Below are positions 1 through 8,943 of a stretch of 64,000 bases of DNA, piece by piece; positions within the stretch are counted from its first letter, which is position 1; every line of letters starts with the position of its first letter. Position numbers and translations under genes: made by a program. A model generated the notes under the pieces. That model made no database searches. It was not told the origin of the DNA and was given only the letters and a program-made list of their open reading frames with translations. Origin of the DNA: an uncultured Brevibacillus sp. GTDB taxonomy: Bacteria > Bacillota > Bacilli > Brevibacillales > Brevibacillaceae. Location of the stretch: positions 1 through 64,000 of the forward strand of contig CAMIVR010000004.1 in the NCBI GenBank assembly GCA_946402065.1, given 5' to 3'.

Positions 1-119
1 TCGACGAAGGTCATTGGAAATCCTTGTTAGTTAATTGGTCAGCCGTAGAAAAAAAATCCGCCCCCCTGCCATGCAGAGAAAAGCGGTTGCTGGACCTGTA
101 CCTAAGCGAGACACGTCCC

Positions 120-827
120 TTACTCCATATGAAATTTATACCCGAACCCTCGCAACGTTTGAATAAACTGCGGATTCGCCGGGTCCTTCTCGATCTTTTT
201 ACGCAAATTGCTAATCTGCACCATGACGGTCCGCTCGTCGCGAGCATGCTCAAAGCCCCACACCTGATCAAGCAGTTGCTGAAAACTGAACACCTGATTG
301 GGATTCTGCACGAAAAACAGCAGCAACTGCAACTCCTTCGCATACAGCGCAACTGGCTCTCCATCCAGCTTGACCTCGTAGCCATGCATATCGATTTCCA
401 GGCCTTCATATCGCCAGTAGCGCTGGTCAGCCGGTTCATCATCAACCGACTGCTTCAGCAGCGCAGCCCGGCGCAAATGGGCCTTTACCCGGGCCACGAG
501 GATGTTGGGATCGAACGGCTTTGTCAGGTAATCGTCCCCGCCCAGCTCCAACCCCTTGATGATGTCATCCGCTTCCCGCATTCGACTGACAAAGAGGATC
601 GGTGTCTGGCAAAACTGCCGGATGCTTTGACACAAGTCGACACCGTTGGCATCCGGCAGCATCACATCCATTACAATCACATCAGGCCGTTTCTCGCGCA
701 GCAAGCGAAGAGCCTGCTCACCGTTTTCCGCCGTATAAACCTGAAGGCCATTTTTCTCCAGATAGAGCCGGACAAGCTCCCGCAGATCCCGCTCATCCTC
801 GACGACCATAATCGTTCCCATGCTCAT
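120..827 (-). CDS. OmpR-family response regulator
   Basis: The 235-residue protein has an N-terminal receiver domain (acidic pair in VVEDERD, phospho-acceptor Asp in VIVMDVMLPD, switch Thr/Ser region and Lys in DDYLTKPFD) and a C-terminal winged-helix DNA-binding domain ending in the usual GFGYKF. It is the cytoplasmic transcription factor of a two-component system. The start directly follows the stop codon of the upstream kinase gene, with GAGGTGGGG as ribosome binding site, so the two are co-transcribed and probably translationally coupled. Target genes cannot be told from the sequence. Family assignment is secure. Confidence 0.95.
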   Translation of the reverse strand: MSMGTIMVVEDERDLRELVRLYLEKNGLQVYTAENGEQALRLLREKRPDVIVMDVMLPDANGVDLCQSIRQFCQTPILFVSRMREADDIIKGLELGGDDYLTKPFDPNILVARVKAHLRRAALLKQSVDDEPADQRYWRYEGLEIDMHGYEVKLDGEPVALYAKELQLLLFFVQNPNQVFSFQQLLDQVWGFEHARDERTVMVQISNLRKKIEKDPANPQFIQTLRGFGYKFHME

Positions 828-2948
828 TTACCCCACCTCGTTTCTGGACATGTTTGTTCGTGCCGCATACGTAATGGGAAGTGTAAACCAAAACGCGCTG
901 CCTTTGCCAAGGGCACTCTCCACTCCGATCGTTCCACCATGACTGCGGATAATCTCCTTGGCAATGGAGAGCCCCAACCCGACTCCTCCTGTTTGCGGCT
1001 GTCTTGGGCCAGAGCCTTTGTAAAAGCGTTCAAACAGGTACGGCAAATCTTCAGCAGCTATGCCTCTTCCTGTATCAACTACCTTGATCAACACAAATCC
1101 CGTTGTCAGTATCTCTGCCCGTACTGTGATGGTTCCATTGAGCGGCGTGAATTTTTTGGCATTGACGATGAAGTTGGTGAACACCTGTTCAATTCGAACC
1201 GGATCAATGGTTGCTACGGGAAGCAGGTCGGCTTCCGCTCCGTCTTTCGTCAATTCTTCCGGAAGCTCCAGTTCAAAGCGAAGCCCGCTTTGTTTTACAT
1301 CCAGTTCGTACTTTTCATACAGCCGTCGAATATGGGGGATGATGTCAACCGACTGATAGTAGAAGGGAAGCTGCCCCGCCTCCAGTCTGGACAATTCGAA
1401 CAAATCCTCGATGATCCTGTCCAAATAAACGGTCTTGTCGTACATCAGCGTGATGTATTTGCGGTAATCGGATGCGATCACACCGTCAAGCATTGCTTTC
1501 AGGTAACCCTGTATCACATCGAGTGGCGTACCCAGCTCATGTGAAATATTGGACAGCAGTTTCTTTCGTGACGCTTCCATCCGCGAGATTTCCTCGTTGG
1601 CCTGCTGCAAGCTCAGATTCATCTCTTTCAGAGCAACGGTCCGCTCTCTGACCTTTTCTTCCAACGAGGCATTCATCCCTTGCAATTCGCCAGACAGTTT
1701 TTCCACTTGCAACGTAGAGCGAACGAATTTCATCGAGAGGATAAACGACTGGGTAAACAAATAGGCGAAGACGCCGACAGATAGGGAATCTCCCAACGAA
1801 AAAATTTGATTGTAATACAAGGTGGCACTTAGCGTAGCGAAAAATAACAGCACGATGGCGATCATGTTGGCGATTGCCCCTGTTCTTCTTTTTACAGCTA
1901 CGCGAATCGTCACGACGATGATGTAGAAAAAGGTTACCAGTGTGAGTATCTCATAAGGCAGCATCGTGTAGGTGTAAATTTTGGCTGGGGTGAACAAGAC
2001 AACGAAACTGAACAGAATTCCGATCGCGAGTGAAACATTGGCAATTTTCCGATTCATCTCCTGAGGATATTCTAACTGGATAAAGCGTAACAAAAGAGGG
2101 ACCCCCAGATAGATCGGCAGATATTCCAGCTTCACCGCGGTCTCCCAACTGATCTGCGGTAAGAGCCAAACAAGAAAAATATCACCTACAACCAACATTC
2201 TGACGATAAAGCCCAGACAGAGAATGGAAAAAAACAGTGCAGACAGATTTTGTTTTCGTAGAACAAAGAGAAACAGATGATAAATGCCCATAAAAAAAAG
2301 GCTGCCTGCTAGAAAAACCGTATAGGCGATGTTTTTCTCCCGCTGCAGGGCAATTTGTTTCTCGCTGCCAAACAGAATCGACTCCCAAAGTCCTGCCTTG
2401 CGTTGGACGAAATTGGCTACCTGGATGACGACCTCGATTTCGGTGCCGTTCGGGACAAACGAAATGACCTGCGCGTAATCCTGGGGAATCATCTCGGCTT
2501 CGCTCTTGCCGACCGTTCCATTGGAAGCCGTGAGTTTTCCGTTGACCCATAGTTTATAGGCTGTGGAAACACTCGGTATGTACAGTGACTTCACCTTGTC
2601 TGCTTCGCTTTCGTCAAGCCGGATCAGCAGGCGATAGGTCGCATAGCCAAAATTGGCAATCGGTTGATGCTGATATTCGTATTGGCTCCAGACTCCTGGA
2701 ACAGGGACATATTCCTTCTCATCCGCATGCGACCGAGCGGTGAAATCTTTCGGTTCCAATAGCTGATGCCAGTAAAATTCCCATTCCCCGTCAATCCCCA
2801 CATTTCCTTTATCGGTAAAATCCCATCCCCTCAAGTCGATGATTCCTTCCCTCGCCTGCGGCTTGTCCAGATTTGCATCCGCAAACGCGGGCGTGAAAGC
2901 GAAAAAGGCGTTGCAAAACATGACCAGCAACGTCACAATGATTTTCAT
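828..2948 (-). CDS. 7TMR-DISM sensor histidine kinase
   Basis: A 706-residue membrane kinase. A signal peptide (about residues 1-23) leads into an extracellular 7TMR-DISM-type domain (jelly-roll-like, roughly 30-190), then seven predicted membrane helices (about 205-400), a short coiled coil, a HisKA domain with SNISHELGTPLDVI, and a HATPase_c domain with N, G1 (VVDTGRGI) and G2 (GLGLSIA) boxes. Known DISM sensors bind small molecules or carbohydrates; the ligand here is unknown. CAGGAGGATAATTTGT precedes the ATG. It lies directly upstream of its response regulator, and the ORF is intact with all kinase motifs present. Confidence 0.93.
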   Translation of the reverse strand: MKIIVTLLVMFCNAFFAFTPAFADANLDKPQAREGIIDLRGWDFTDKGNVGIDGEWEFYWHQLLEPKDFTARSHADEKEYVPVPGVWSQYEYQHQPIANFGYATYRLLIRLDESEADKVKSLYIPSVSTAYKLWVNGKLTASNGTVGKSEAEMIPQDYAQVISFVPNGTEIEVVIQVANFVQRKAGLWESILFGSEKQIALQREKNIAYTVFLAGSLFFMGIYHLFLFVLRKQNLSALFFSILCLGFIVRMLVVGDIFLVWLLPQISWETAVKLEYLPIYLGVPLLLRFIQLEYPQEMNRKIANVSLAIGILFSFVVLFTPAKIYTYTMLPYEILTLVTFFYIIVVTIRVAVKRRTGAIANMIAIVLLFFATLSATLYYNQIFSLGDSLSVGVFAYLFTQSFILSMKFVRSTLQVEKLSGELQGMNASLEEKVRERTVALKEMNLSLQQANEEISRMEASRKKLLSNISHELGTPLDVIQGYLKAMLDGVIASDYRKYITLMYDKTVYLDRIIEDLFELSRLEAGQLPFYYQSVDIIPHIRRLYEKYELDVKQSGLRFELELPEELTKDGAEADLLPVATIDPVRIEQVFTNFIVNAKKFTPLNGTITVRAEILTTGFVLIKVVDTGRGIAAEDLPYLFERFYKGSGPRQPQTGGVGLGLSIAKEIIRSHGGTIGVESALGKGSAFWFTLPITYAARTNMSRNEVG

Positions 2949-3066
2949 ACAAATTATCCTCCTGGATCGGGCTGGAATTCGCTCTGTGAGGTCTGTTGGC
3001 AGATATGTTTCCGAGTAATATTCTTATTATACAACATGTTGGAAAAAAGCTATTTTCTGATGTTGT

Positions 3067-3100
3067 AAAAAAAGCCGCTCTGTCATTTCGACAAAGCGAC
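3067..3100 (-). terminator. Possible rho-independent terminator
   Basis: On the minus strand GCTTTGTC and GACAGAGC form a stem (one G-U pair) around GAAAT, followed by GGC and seven T residues. It lies upstream of a TATAAT box (minus strand, 3026-3031) that could start the kinase operon. No gene that it would terminate is visible, so it may be a leftover of the degraded region to its right. Confidence 0.45.
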
Positions 3101-3452
3101 CCTGGGTTTCCAGCATGCGTTATGTGTCTGCTTCCCGGAGATGCCGATCCGCTGCATCAACCGCTCATCCGAGTCCAATTCCTCGCCTGTCACTGGACTA
3201 CAAATATATAAAATTTTTTGTATATTTACACTTTTTAACTGATACCCTTTTACAAAGAGCGATTAGAAGACATCATCCTGAATTTCGAAAGCCCATAAGA
3301 TCAAGGCGAGGTACTGAAGCAAAGGGGGCTTGATATGTAAAAAAAAAGGGAATTTCCCATGTTCACCGAGAGGATCTCGTACGTAGTGGATAGTCTTTCC
3401 CCCTCCCCACTGAAGGGGCTCACTACTTTTCCATGTGAAATTTTGGAGAATG

Positions 3453-3773
3453 TCATTCCAGTAAGGCTACTTTTGCTTCGATGCGCTTCCAGGCATAGCG
3501 ACCGGCCAAGCCTTTCATCAGCTTGAGCACAATGGCGCGGCTGTGTTGAATGAGGGTCGCTGCGTAATGAAAGAACTCCAGGCGGAACCAGGAAATCGTA
3601 TAGCCCTGATGCACGGGCTCGCAGCAGTCTCGCTTGAAGCGTTCAAACAAATTGTAGGCGAGCAGCTTGATCAACAAATCCAATTCGTTGGCATTAAAAT
3701 CGCTTGTCGCGATGCGATCGATGGAGAATCCGTTTTTGGCTTCCTTGATGTAATTCTCCGCATGAATGACTCA
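3453..3773 (-). pseudogene. IS1380-family transposase remnant (C-terminal part)
   Basis: The minus-strand frame from 3770 to 3453 reads HAENYIKEAKNGFSIDRIA, then NELDLLIKLLAYNLFERFK, which is the typical C-terminal part of the DDE transposase of IS1380-type elements. About 105 residues remain of a family normally 400-450 long. A stop codon lies immediately upstream of this segment and there is no intact N-terminal part, so it is a dead fragment. The ORF track starts it at an internal TTG, but the conserved reading continues upstream. The roughly 500 bases between the kinase gene and this remnant (2949-3452) contain no convincing gene. Confidence 0.72.
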
Positions 3774-3923
3774 TGCTCCACTTCCGTTGTCTTTTTTGGT
3801 CAGTCATTCAAACTCATTTTTAAACGGAGGAAAAATTCGGTATCGAACTACACGTTTATCTCCTTAAACAATAATCCAGTTTGATTTTGACACTCCAAAG
3901 AAACAACAAATCATGTTTAATCG

Positions 3924-3961
3924 AAAAATGGTAGTACAGGAATCCCCCCGTACTACCATTT
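3924..3961 (-). terminator. Rho-independent terminator of prkA-yhbH
   Basis: AATGGTAGTAC and GTACTACCATT form a perfect 11-bp stem; on the minus strand it is followed by TTTTT. It lies just after the yhbH stop codon. Confidence 0.8.
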
Positions 3962-3968
3962 ACGGACA

Positions 3969-5135
3969 CTATACTTCCGCTTCCCTCTTCCCAAAAAACG
4001 TCTTCAACGCCTTGAACACTTCTCCCTTTTCCCGGATCACACAATGCATGAACTTCGGATCCTTGATGTGGCGATAGGCGGACATCAGTGTTGAATGCCT
4101 ATTATACTGATTCACTTCCCCATAGCCGAACATATTGCAGCGATCCATCAGCTCCTTCACCAGCTTGACGCAGCGCTCATTGTCTGACGTCAGGTTATCG
4201 CCATCGGAAAAGTGAAACGGATAGATGTTGTACTGGCTCGTCGGATACCGCTCCTCGATGATTTCCAACGCCTTGCGATACGCCGACGAACAAATCGTTC
4301 CGCCGCTTTCGCCTTTGGAGAAAAACGCTTCTTCCGTCACTTCTTTTGCCTCTGTATGGTGCGCGATAAAGACGATCTCAACCTTTTCGTACTTGGTGCG
4401 CAAAAACCGGAGCATCCAGAAAAAGTAGCTGCGGGCGATGTACTTCTCGAAGACGCCCATCGAACCGCTCGTATCCATCATCGCGATAATGACGGCATTG
4501 GAATGCGGCTTGATCACATCCTCCCACGTCTTGAAACGCAGGTCGTCATTGGATATGCCCAGCTCCAGATCGTCATATCCGGCAAGTCCGTTGCGGCGGA
4601 TGGCGGCGAGCAACGTCCGCTTCTTGTCGATGTTGCCCATCAGCCCTTTTTTGCGCACATCCGTGAACCGCGATTCCTCAATCGTGATATTGTCTTCGTC
4701 TTTTCGCTGCAGATTGGGCAGCTCCAGCTCGGAAAACAACATCTCCTGCAGCTCTTCAACGGTAATCTCCACTTCGTAATAGTCAGCGCCGGGCTGATCG
4801 CCTGCCCCCGGGCCTTTGCCTGGCCCCTGGGCCGGGTCGCCGTCCCTGGCCACGACATCGCCCACTTTGGAGTCGCCTTTTCCCTGCCCCGTATGCTGAC
4901 TTTTGTTGAAATTGTAGCGAAACCGGTATTCGTCCAGCGACCGAATCGGAATTTTTACGACATCGCGGCCATTCGACAAGATGATGCTCTCTTCGCTCAC
5001 CAGCTCAGGCAGGTTTTTCTTTATCGCCTCTTTTACCTTTTCCTGATGCCGGTTTTGATCTTGATGTCCTTTGCGGTGCAGACTCCAATCCTCTTTGGAG
5101 ACGATAAAAGACGGCGCATCATCCATCCGAGCCAC
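3969..5135 (-). CDS. yhbH: Sporulation protein YhbH (DUF444)
   Basis: The 388-residue protein matches the YhbH/DUF444 family throughout: a charged N-terminal half, RFRYN, a Gly-rich linker (about residues 100-120), and a von Willebrand A-like C-terminal half with the metal-site motif MMDTSGSMG. It is a cytoplasmic protein needed for normal sporulation in B. subtilis; its biochemical role is unsettled. It follows prkA by three bases, the conserved arrangement in Bacillales, which suggests a functional pair. The neighbours queG, amidase and trmL reproduce the B. subtilis yhb gene neighbourhood. Confidence 0.94.
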   Translation of the reverse strand: MARMDDAPSFIVSKEDWSLHRKGHQDQNRHQEKVKEAIKKNLPELVSEESIILSNGRDVVKIPIRSLDEYRFRYNFNKSQHTGQGKGDSKVGDVVARDGDPAQGPGKGPGAGDQPGADYYEVEITVEELQEMLFSELELPNLQRKDEDNITIEESRFTDVRKKGLMGNIDKKRTLLAAIRRNGLAGYDDLELGISNDDLRFKTWEDVIKPHSNAVIIAMMDTSGSMGVFEKYIARSYFFWMLRFLRTKYEKVEIVFIAHHTEAKEVTEEAFFSKGESGGTICSSAYRKALEIIEERYPTSQYNIYPFHFSDGDNLTSDNERCVKLVKELMDRCNMFGYGEVNQYNRHSTLMSAYRHIKDPKFMHCVIREKGEVFKALKTFFGKREAEV

Positions 5136-5138
5136 CCC

Positions 5139-7037
5139 CTATCTGTTCAGTAGGCTACCTACATAGCGAAGCAGCTCATTTGCGCAAATCGGACAATAGC
5201 TGTGCTCCTCAATCAACCGCTTCGTCACCTCGTTGATTTTCTTCAATTGATGCTCATCCGGTGTTTTTGTCGAGGTCGTGATTTTCACCACGTCCTTCAA
5301 GTCAGCGAACAGCTTCTTCTCGATCGCTTCCCGCAGCCGATCGTGCGTGCTGTAGTCAAATCGCTTGCCTTTGCGGGCATATGCGGAAATACGGATCAGT
5401 ATTTCTTCGCGGAACGCGCGTTTGGCGTTTTCCGAGATGCCGATCTGCTCCTCGATGGAACGCATCAAGCGCTCATCCGGATCCATTTCCTCACCCGTGA
5501 CGGGATCCCGCATTTTGGCCATGTTGCAGAAGGATTCGACATTATCCAGATAATTGTCCATCATCGTCTTCGCCGACTCTTCATAGCTGTAGACAAACGC
5601 CTTTTGCACTTCTTTTTTCGCCAGCTCATCGTACTCTTTTCGGGCGACGGAAATGAAGTTCAGGAATCGCTCGCGCTGCTCCTTGGTAATTGACGCATGC
5701 TGGTCAAGCCCTTCCTTGAGTGCCCGCAAAATATCCAACGCATTGATGCACTCGGTATCGCGGCGAATCAAGGCACTGGAAATCCGGTTGATGACATAGC
5801 GCGGGTCAATCCCCGACATGCCCTCGTCGACGTGTTCATTGCGCAGCTCTTCCAGGTCTGAGCCTTTGAAGCCCTCCACGGACTCCCCGTCGTAGAGTCG
5901 CATCTTTTTCAACAGGTCTGCCCCTTGCTTTTTCGAATCCTTCAGGCGGGTGAGAATAGAAAAGATCGCGGCAGCTCTGAGCGCATGCGGCGCAATATGC
6001 ACATGGCCGAGATCAGACTGCTTGATCAGCTTGTCGTAGATCTTCTCTTCGTCACTGACCCGCAGGTTGTACGGTACCGGCATGACGATAATCCGCGATT
6101 GCAGGGCCTCGTTTTTCTTGTTCGCAATAAACGCTTTGTACTCGGTTTCGTTTGTATGGGCGACGATTAGCTCGTCAGCCGAAATCAAGGCAAACCGCCC
6201 AGCCTTGAAGTTGCCTTCCTGCGTCAGCGAAAGCAAATGCCAGAGAAATTTTTCGTCGCACTTGAGCATCTCCTGAAACTCCATCAGCCCGCGGTTGGCC
6301 TTGTTCAATTCACCGTCAAAACGGTAGGCGCGCGGGTCTGATTCAGAGCCATACTTCGTAATCGTCGAGAAGTCGATACTTCCTGTCAGATCGGCAATAT
6401 CCTGAGACTTCGGATCAGACGGACTGAATGTCCCGATCCCGACGCGCTCTGCTTCCGAAAACAGCACGCGACGGACGGGAAAATCCTCAATGCGTCCGCC
6501 AAATTCCGTCTCCAGGCGCATGCGGTTATACGGAGTCAGTTCCCCTTCAATTTTGACACCAAGCTCCGCCTCGATTTCCGGGCGCAGCTCACGCGGTATC
6601 AGATGAAGCGGCTCTTCCTGCATCGGGCAGCCGTCCAACGCGTATACGGCTCCTTCATCCGTGCGGGTGTAGTCCTCCAGTCCTCGTTTTAGCGTCGTGA
6701 CAATCGTCGATTTCCCGCCGCTGACCGGGCCCATCAGCAGCAGAATCCGTTTACGTACATCAAGGCGTCGCGCCGCCGAATGAAAATATTCCTCAACAAG
6801 ACGTTCGATGGCCAGATCCAAACCGTAGATCTCTTTGCTGAAAAATCGATACGAACGGCTTCCGTCTTCATTCTCCTCGATTCCTGCACTTTTTATCATA
6901 TTGTAAACACGCGAATGTGCAGTCTGGGCAATTTTTGGATTTTTCCGAATTAGCTCGAGGTATTCCGCAAATGTACCTTTCCACGTCAACTTTTCTTCTC
7001 GTTCCCTGTGCTGTGTAATGCGCTTCAAGATATCCAT
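5139..7037 (-). CDS. prkA: PrkA AAA-type serine kinase/protease
   Basis: PrkA family protein of 632 residues. It carries a AAA domain with the P-loop GPVSGGKST, the sensor region and the C-terminal kinase-like PrkA domain. In B. subtilis it acts in sporulation, and both kinase and Lon-like protease activities have been reported for the family. The ORF track starts at 7091, but I place the start at the ATG at 7037, which begins MDILKRITQHRE like the family and is preceded by GAGGAGGAG. This gives the usual length of about 630. It is co-transcribed with yhbH. Confidence 0.95.
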   Translation of the reverse strand: MDILKRITQHREREEKLTWKGTFAEYLELIRKNPKIAQTAHSRVYNMIKSAGIEENEDGSRSYRFFSKEIYGLDLAIERLVEEYFHSAARRLDVRKRILLLMGPVSGGKSTIVTTLKRGLEDYTRTDEGAVYALDGCPMQEEPLHLIPRELRPEIEAELGVKIEGELTPYNRMRLETEFGGRIEDFPVRRVLFSEAERVGIGTFSPSDPKSQDIADLTGSIDFSTITKYGSESDPRAYRFDGELNKANRGLMEFQEMLKCDEKFLWHLLSLTQEGNFKAGRFALISADELIVAHTNETEYKAFIANKKNEALQSRIIVMPVPYNLRVSDEEKIYDKLIKQSDLGHVHIAPHALRAAAIFSILTRLKDSKKQGADLLKKMRLYDGESVEGFKGSDLEELRNEHVDEGMSGIDPRYVINRISSALIRRDTECINALDILRALKEGLDQHASITKEQRERFLNFISVARKEYDELAKKEVQKAFVYSYEESAKTMMDNYLDNVESFCNMAKMRDPVTGEEMDPDERLMRSIEEQIGISENAKRAFREEILIRISAYARKGKRFDYSTHDRLREAIEKKLFADLKDVVKITTSTKTPDEHQLKKINEVTKRLIEEHSYCPICANELLRYVGSLLNR

Positions 7038-7264
7038 GCCAAGCCACTCCTCCTCTTCAGAGCCGATCTTCGAACAATAATGTACTTCCATGTATATGTC
7101 CCGTTTCGATCAGGCATTCATGATAAAAACCGGGGCCAAGCTTCAGAGTATCCACATTTGCACTGGTACCTCTCATATCTTTATGCAAAAAAACCAAACA
7201 TGTATACCCTCATCTGACAAAGTTTGCAGATAAACTTTGCTACAAATCTGTCACGGTTACTCCG

Positions 7265-7293
7265 TTTTCAAATCGGGCAGGCTAGTTTATAAT
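7265..7293 (+). promoter_or_regulatory. Sigma-A-like promoter of the 30-residue peptide gene
   Basis: TTTTCA and TATAAT are separated by 17 bases, with the start codon 36 bases downstream of the -10 box. The -10 is consensus and the -35 matches four of six. Confidence 0.6.
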
Positions 7294-7328
7294 AGTGTTA
7301 CCTATAGTGTGGAAAGGGGTTATTTCAG

Positions 7329-7421
7329 ATGGGCACATTCATCGTCGCTTTCGTATTTGCCGCATTCTTGTTCTTCATCCTGACCGCTGGATACAACCAG
7401 GACAAAACGTGGAACTTGTAA
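7329..7421 (+). CDS. Small membrane peptide, 30 residues
   Basis: This ORF is too short for the ORF track. It reads MGTFIVAFVFAAFLFFILTA, then a ten-residue polar tail ending in TWNL: one membrane-spanning segment plus a short soluble tail. The ATG has AAAGGGG nine bases upstream, a consensus -10 promoter in front and a strong terminator 12 bases after the stop, so it is a complete one-gene transcription unit. It lies divergent to prkA and may be a sporulation-related small membrane protein, but I do not recognise a family. Function is unknown. Confidence 0.7.
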   Translation: MGTFIVAFVFAAFLFFILTAGYNQDKTWNL

Positions 7422-7432
7422 AATAAACATGC

Positions 7433-7470
7433 AAAAAGGCAGGGCGGTCACGGCTACCCTGCCTTTTTTT
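7433..7470. terminator. Bidirectional rho-independent terminator
   Basis: AAAAAGGCAGGG and CCCTGCCTTTTTTT form a stem with A and T tracts on both sides. It can end the peptide transcript (+) and the HAD-phosphatase transcript (-). Confidence 0.88.
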
Positions 7471-7494
7471 ATTTGTCCGTCTGCCTGGTCGCGA

Positions 7495-8223
7495 TTAAAG
7501 TGCAAAAATCCCAGATCTTGTATGAATCGCCTGATACAATTCTTCAATCGTCCCGGACTGGTCCACCGGGTAAACCGGTTCGCCTCGGTCCTCGGCATAA
7601 TCGGTCACATGGAACGTTTTCATTCCCAGCGTGCCCGCTACCATGTCCTCCTGCATGTGATTGCCGACCATGATGCACTCGTTGGGTGCTACGCCAAGCG
7701 ACGTGCAAATCTCCAAAAAGTACCTGGGGTTGGGCTTGGTGTAATGCGATTCTTCATACACGGTGACCAGTTCAAATTGTTCCGGCTTCAATCCGATCCA
7801 GGCCAAGCGGTGGTGAATGGCTTCGCGTGGGAATACCGGGTTGGTCGCCACTGCAACGCGATATCCATGGCTTTTGGCAGCCCCGACGATTTTTTCCGCC
7901 CAGGGAGAGGGATAGGCCAAATGGGAAAGCGTCGGGAACACATCGCGGTAAAACGCGTCAAAGACAGGCCAGATCGCAGAGTGAGCCAGTCCGCTCTTGG
8001 CCAAAAACCGCTCGATAAACACCTGCTCATTGGTCTTATCCGGTTCCTCGCTCATGATCATCGCTTTGGTCGCATCCCAAATCAGCGGAATGATCTGTTC
8101 CGCCTCAAACCGGGGTGCCACGTATTTTCCCAGTTCCTTTAGATACTGCATGACAAACGGCTCCGTCTGCATTTCCAGCAATGTGCCGTCCAAATCAAAG
8201 AGAATCGCCTTCATCTTGTTCAT
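7495..8223 (-). CDS. HAD-superfamily hydrolase
   Basis: The 242-residue protein has all four HAD motifs: ILFDLDGTLL (residues 6-15, nucleophile Asp), VATNP (motif II), KPNPRYF (motif III Lys) and VGNHMQEDMVAG (motif IV). An alpha-helical cap lies between motifs I and II, so it is a subclass I phosphatase of the phosphoglycolate-phosphatase/YjjG type. The ATG is preceded by GAAGGAAG. It is cytoplasmic; the substrate cannot be told from the sequence. It stands between trmL and the small peptide gene and seems to be transcribed with or behind trmL. Confidence 0.9.
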   Translation of the reverse strand: MNKMKAILFDLDGTLLEMQTEPFVMQYLKELGKYVAPRFEAEQIIPLIWDATKAMIMSEEPDKTNEQVFIERFLAKSGLAHSAIWPVFDAFYRDVFPTLSHLAYPSPWAEKIVGAAKSHGYRVAVATNPVFPREAIHHRLAWIGLKPEQFELVTVYEESHYTKPNPRYFLEICTSLGVAPNECIMVGNHMQEDMVAGTLGMKTFHVTDYAEDRGEPVYPVDQSGTIEELYQAIHTRSGIFAL

Positions 8224-8290
8224 CGGTTCGCTTCCTTCTTTATCATCTCTCTATTTGCCTGATTCATGCACTGCGTCACTTCCTGCAACA

Positions 8291-8764
8291 CTAGTCAAGA
8301 TTGGGAAAACCGATTTGCCTGAACGCCTCGAAGACGACAATGGCAGCACAGTTGGAAAGATTGATCGAACGCGTTGCCCCTCCCATGGGAATGCGGATCG
8401 TCTGCTCAGTCGGGTAAGCCTCCATCAATTCCGGCGGCAATCCGCTCGTTTCCTTGCCGAGAATAATGTAGTCCCCATCTGCAAACTGTACATCCGTATA
8501 ACGCCGTACCCCTGTTGTTTCCACAAAGTAAAACCTGCCTGGTCCGTTGCCGTTCACCTCGGCAAAGTGCTGAAAGTCCTCGTAATGATGCACGGAGACA
8601 GCGTGCCAGTAATCCAATCCGGCCCGCTTTAATGCGCGATCATCCGTCGAAAAGCCCAGCGGATGAATCAGATGCAAATGCGCTCCGGTAGCTGCACAGG
8701 TACGGGCGATGTTGCCTGTATTGGCCGGAATTAACGGTTCGTGTAAGACGATATGTAGCGCCAT
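8291..8764 (-). CDS. trmL: tRNA (cytidine(34)-2'-O)-methyltransferase TrmL
   Basis: The 157-residue SPOUT methyltransferase (B. subtilis CspR, E. coli TrmL/YibK) methylates the 2'-OH of the wobble base of tRNA-Leu. Seen here are the N-terminal EPLIPANTGNIARTCAATG, the central FVETTG and GKETSGLP, and the C-terminal knot IRIPMGGATRSINLSNCAAI. Length is as in the family. A TATAAT box lies on the minus strand at 8799-8804, so the gene probably has its own promoter. Its position near prkA, amidase and queG matches the B. subtilis yhb region. Confidence 0.95.
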   Translation of the reverse strand: MALHIVLHEPLIPANTGNIARTCAATGAHLHLIHPLGFSTDDRALKRAGLDYWHAVSVHHYEDFQHFAEVNGNGPGRFYFVETTGVRRYTDVQFADGDYIILGKETSGLPPELMEAYPTEQTIRIPMGGATRSINLSNCAAIVVFEAFRQIGFPNLD

Positions 8765-8798
8765 GTTCGAAAATCTCCTTGTACGTACTCAACTCCCT

Positions 8799-8804
8799 AT
8801 TATA
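8799..8804 (-). promoter_or_regulatory. -10 box upstream of trmL
   Basis: The minus strand reads TATAAT 35 bases before the trmL ATG, with TTCGCA at 18 bases spacing as a possible -35 box. The rest of the 179-bp gap up to the amidase gene shows no convincing gene. Confidence 0.45.
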
Positions 8805-8943
8805 CGCCTTCTCGCACTGTATTGCGAACCAGAAACATGTCTTTCCCTGACATAACGGTGAAGGTTGTGGCAAACATCGGTACATTCCCGAATGGCAGCA
8901 ACGGTGCATTCTCCAACGACGTGAACCCGCCATTGCCTGTTCC

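Noticed and set aside
24-1544. Plus-strand ORF of 506 residues at the left end.
   Set aside because: It is antisense to the response regulator and kinase genes, whose domains are unmistakable; its translation resembles no family.
4212-5153. Plus-strand ORF of 313 residues.
   Set aside because: It is a mirror frame of yhbH, with no ribosome binding site or recognisable domain.
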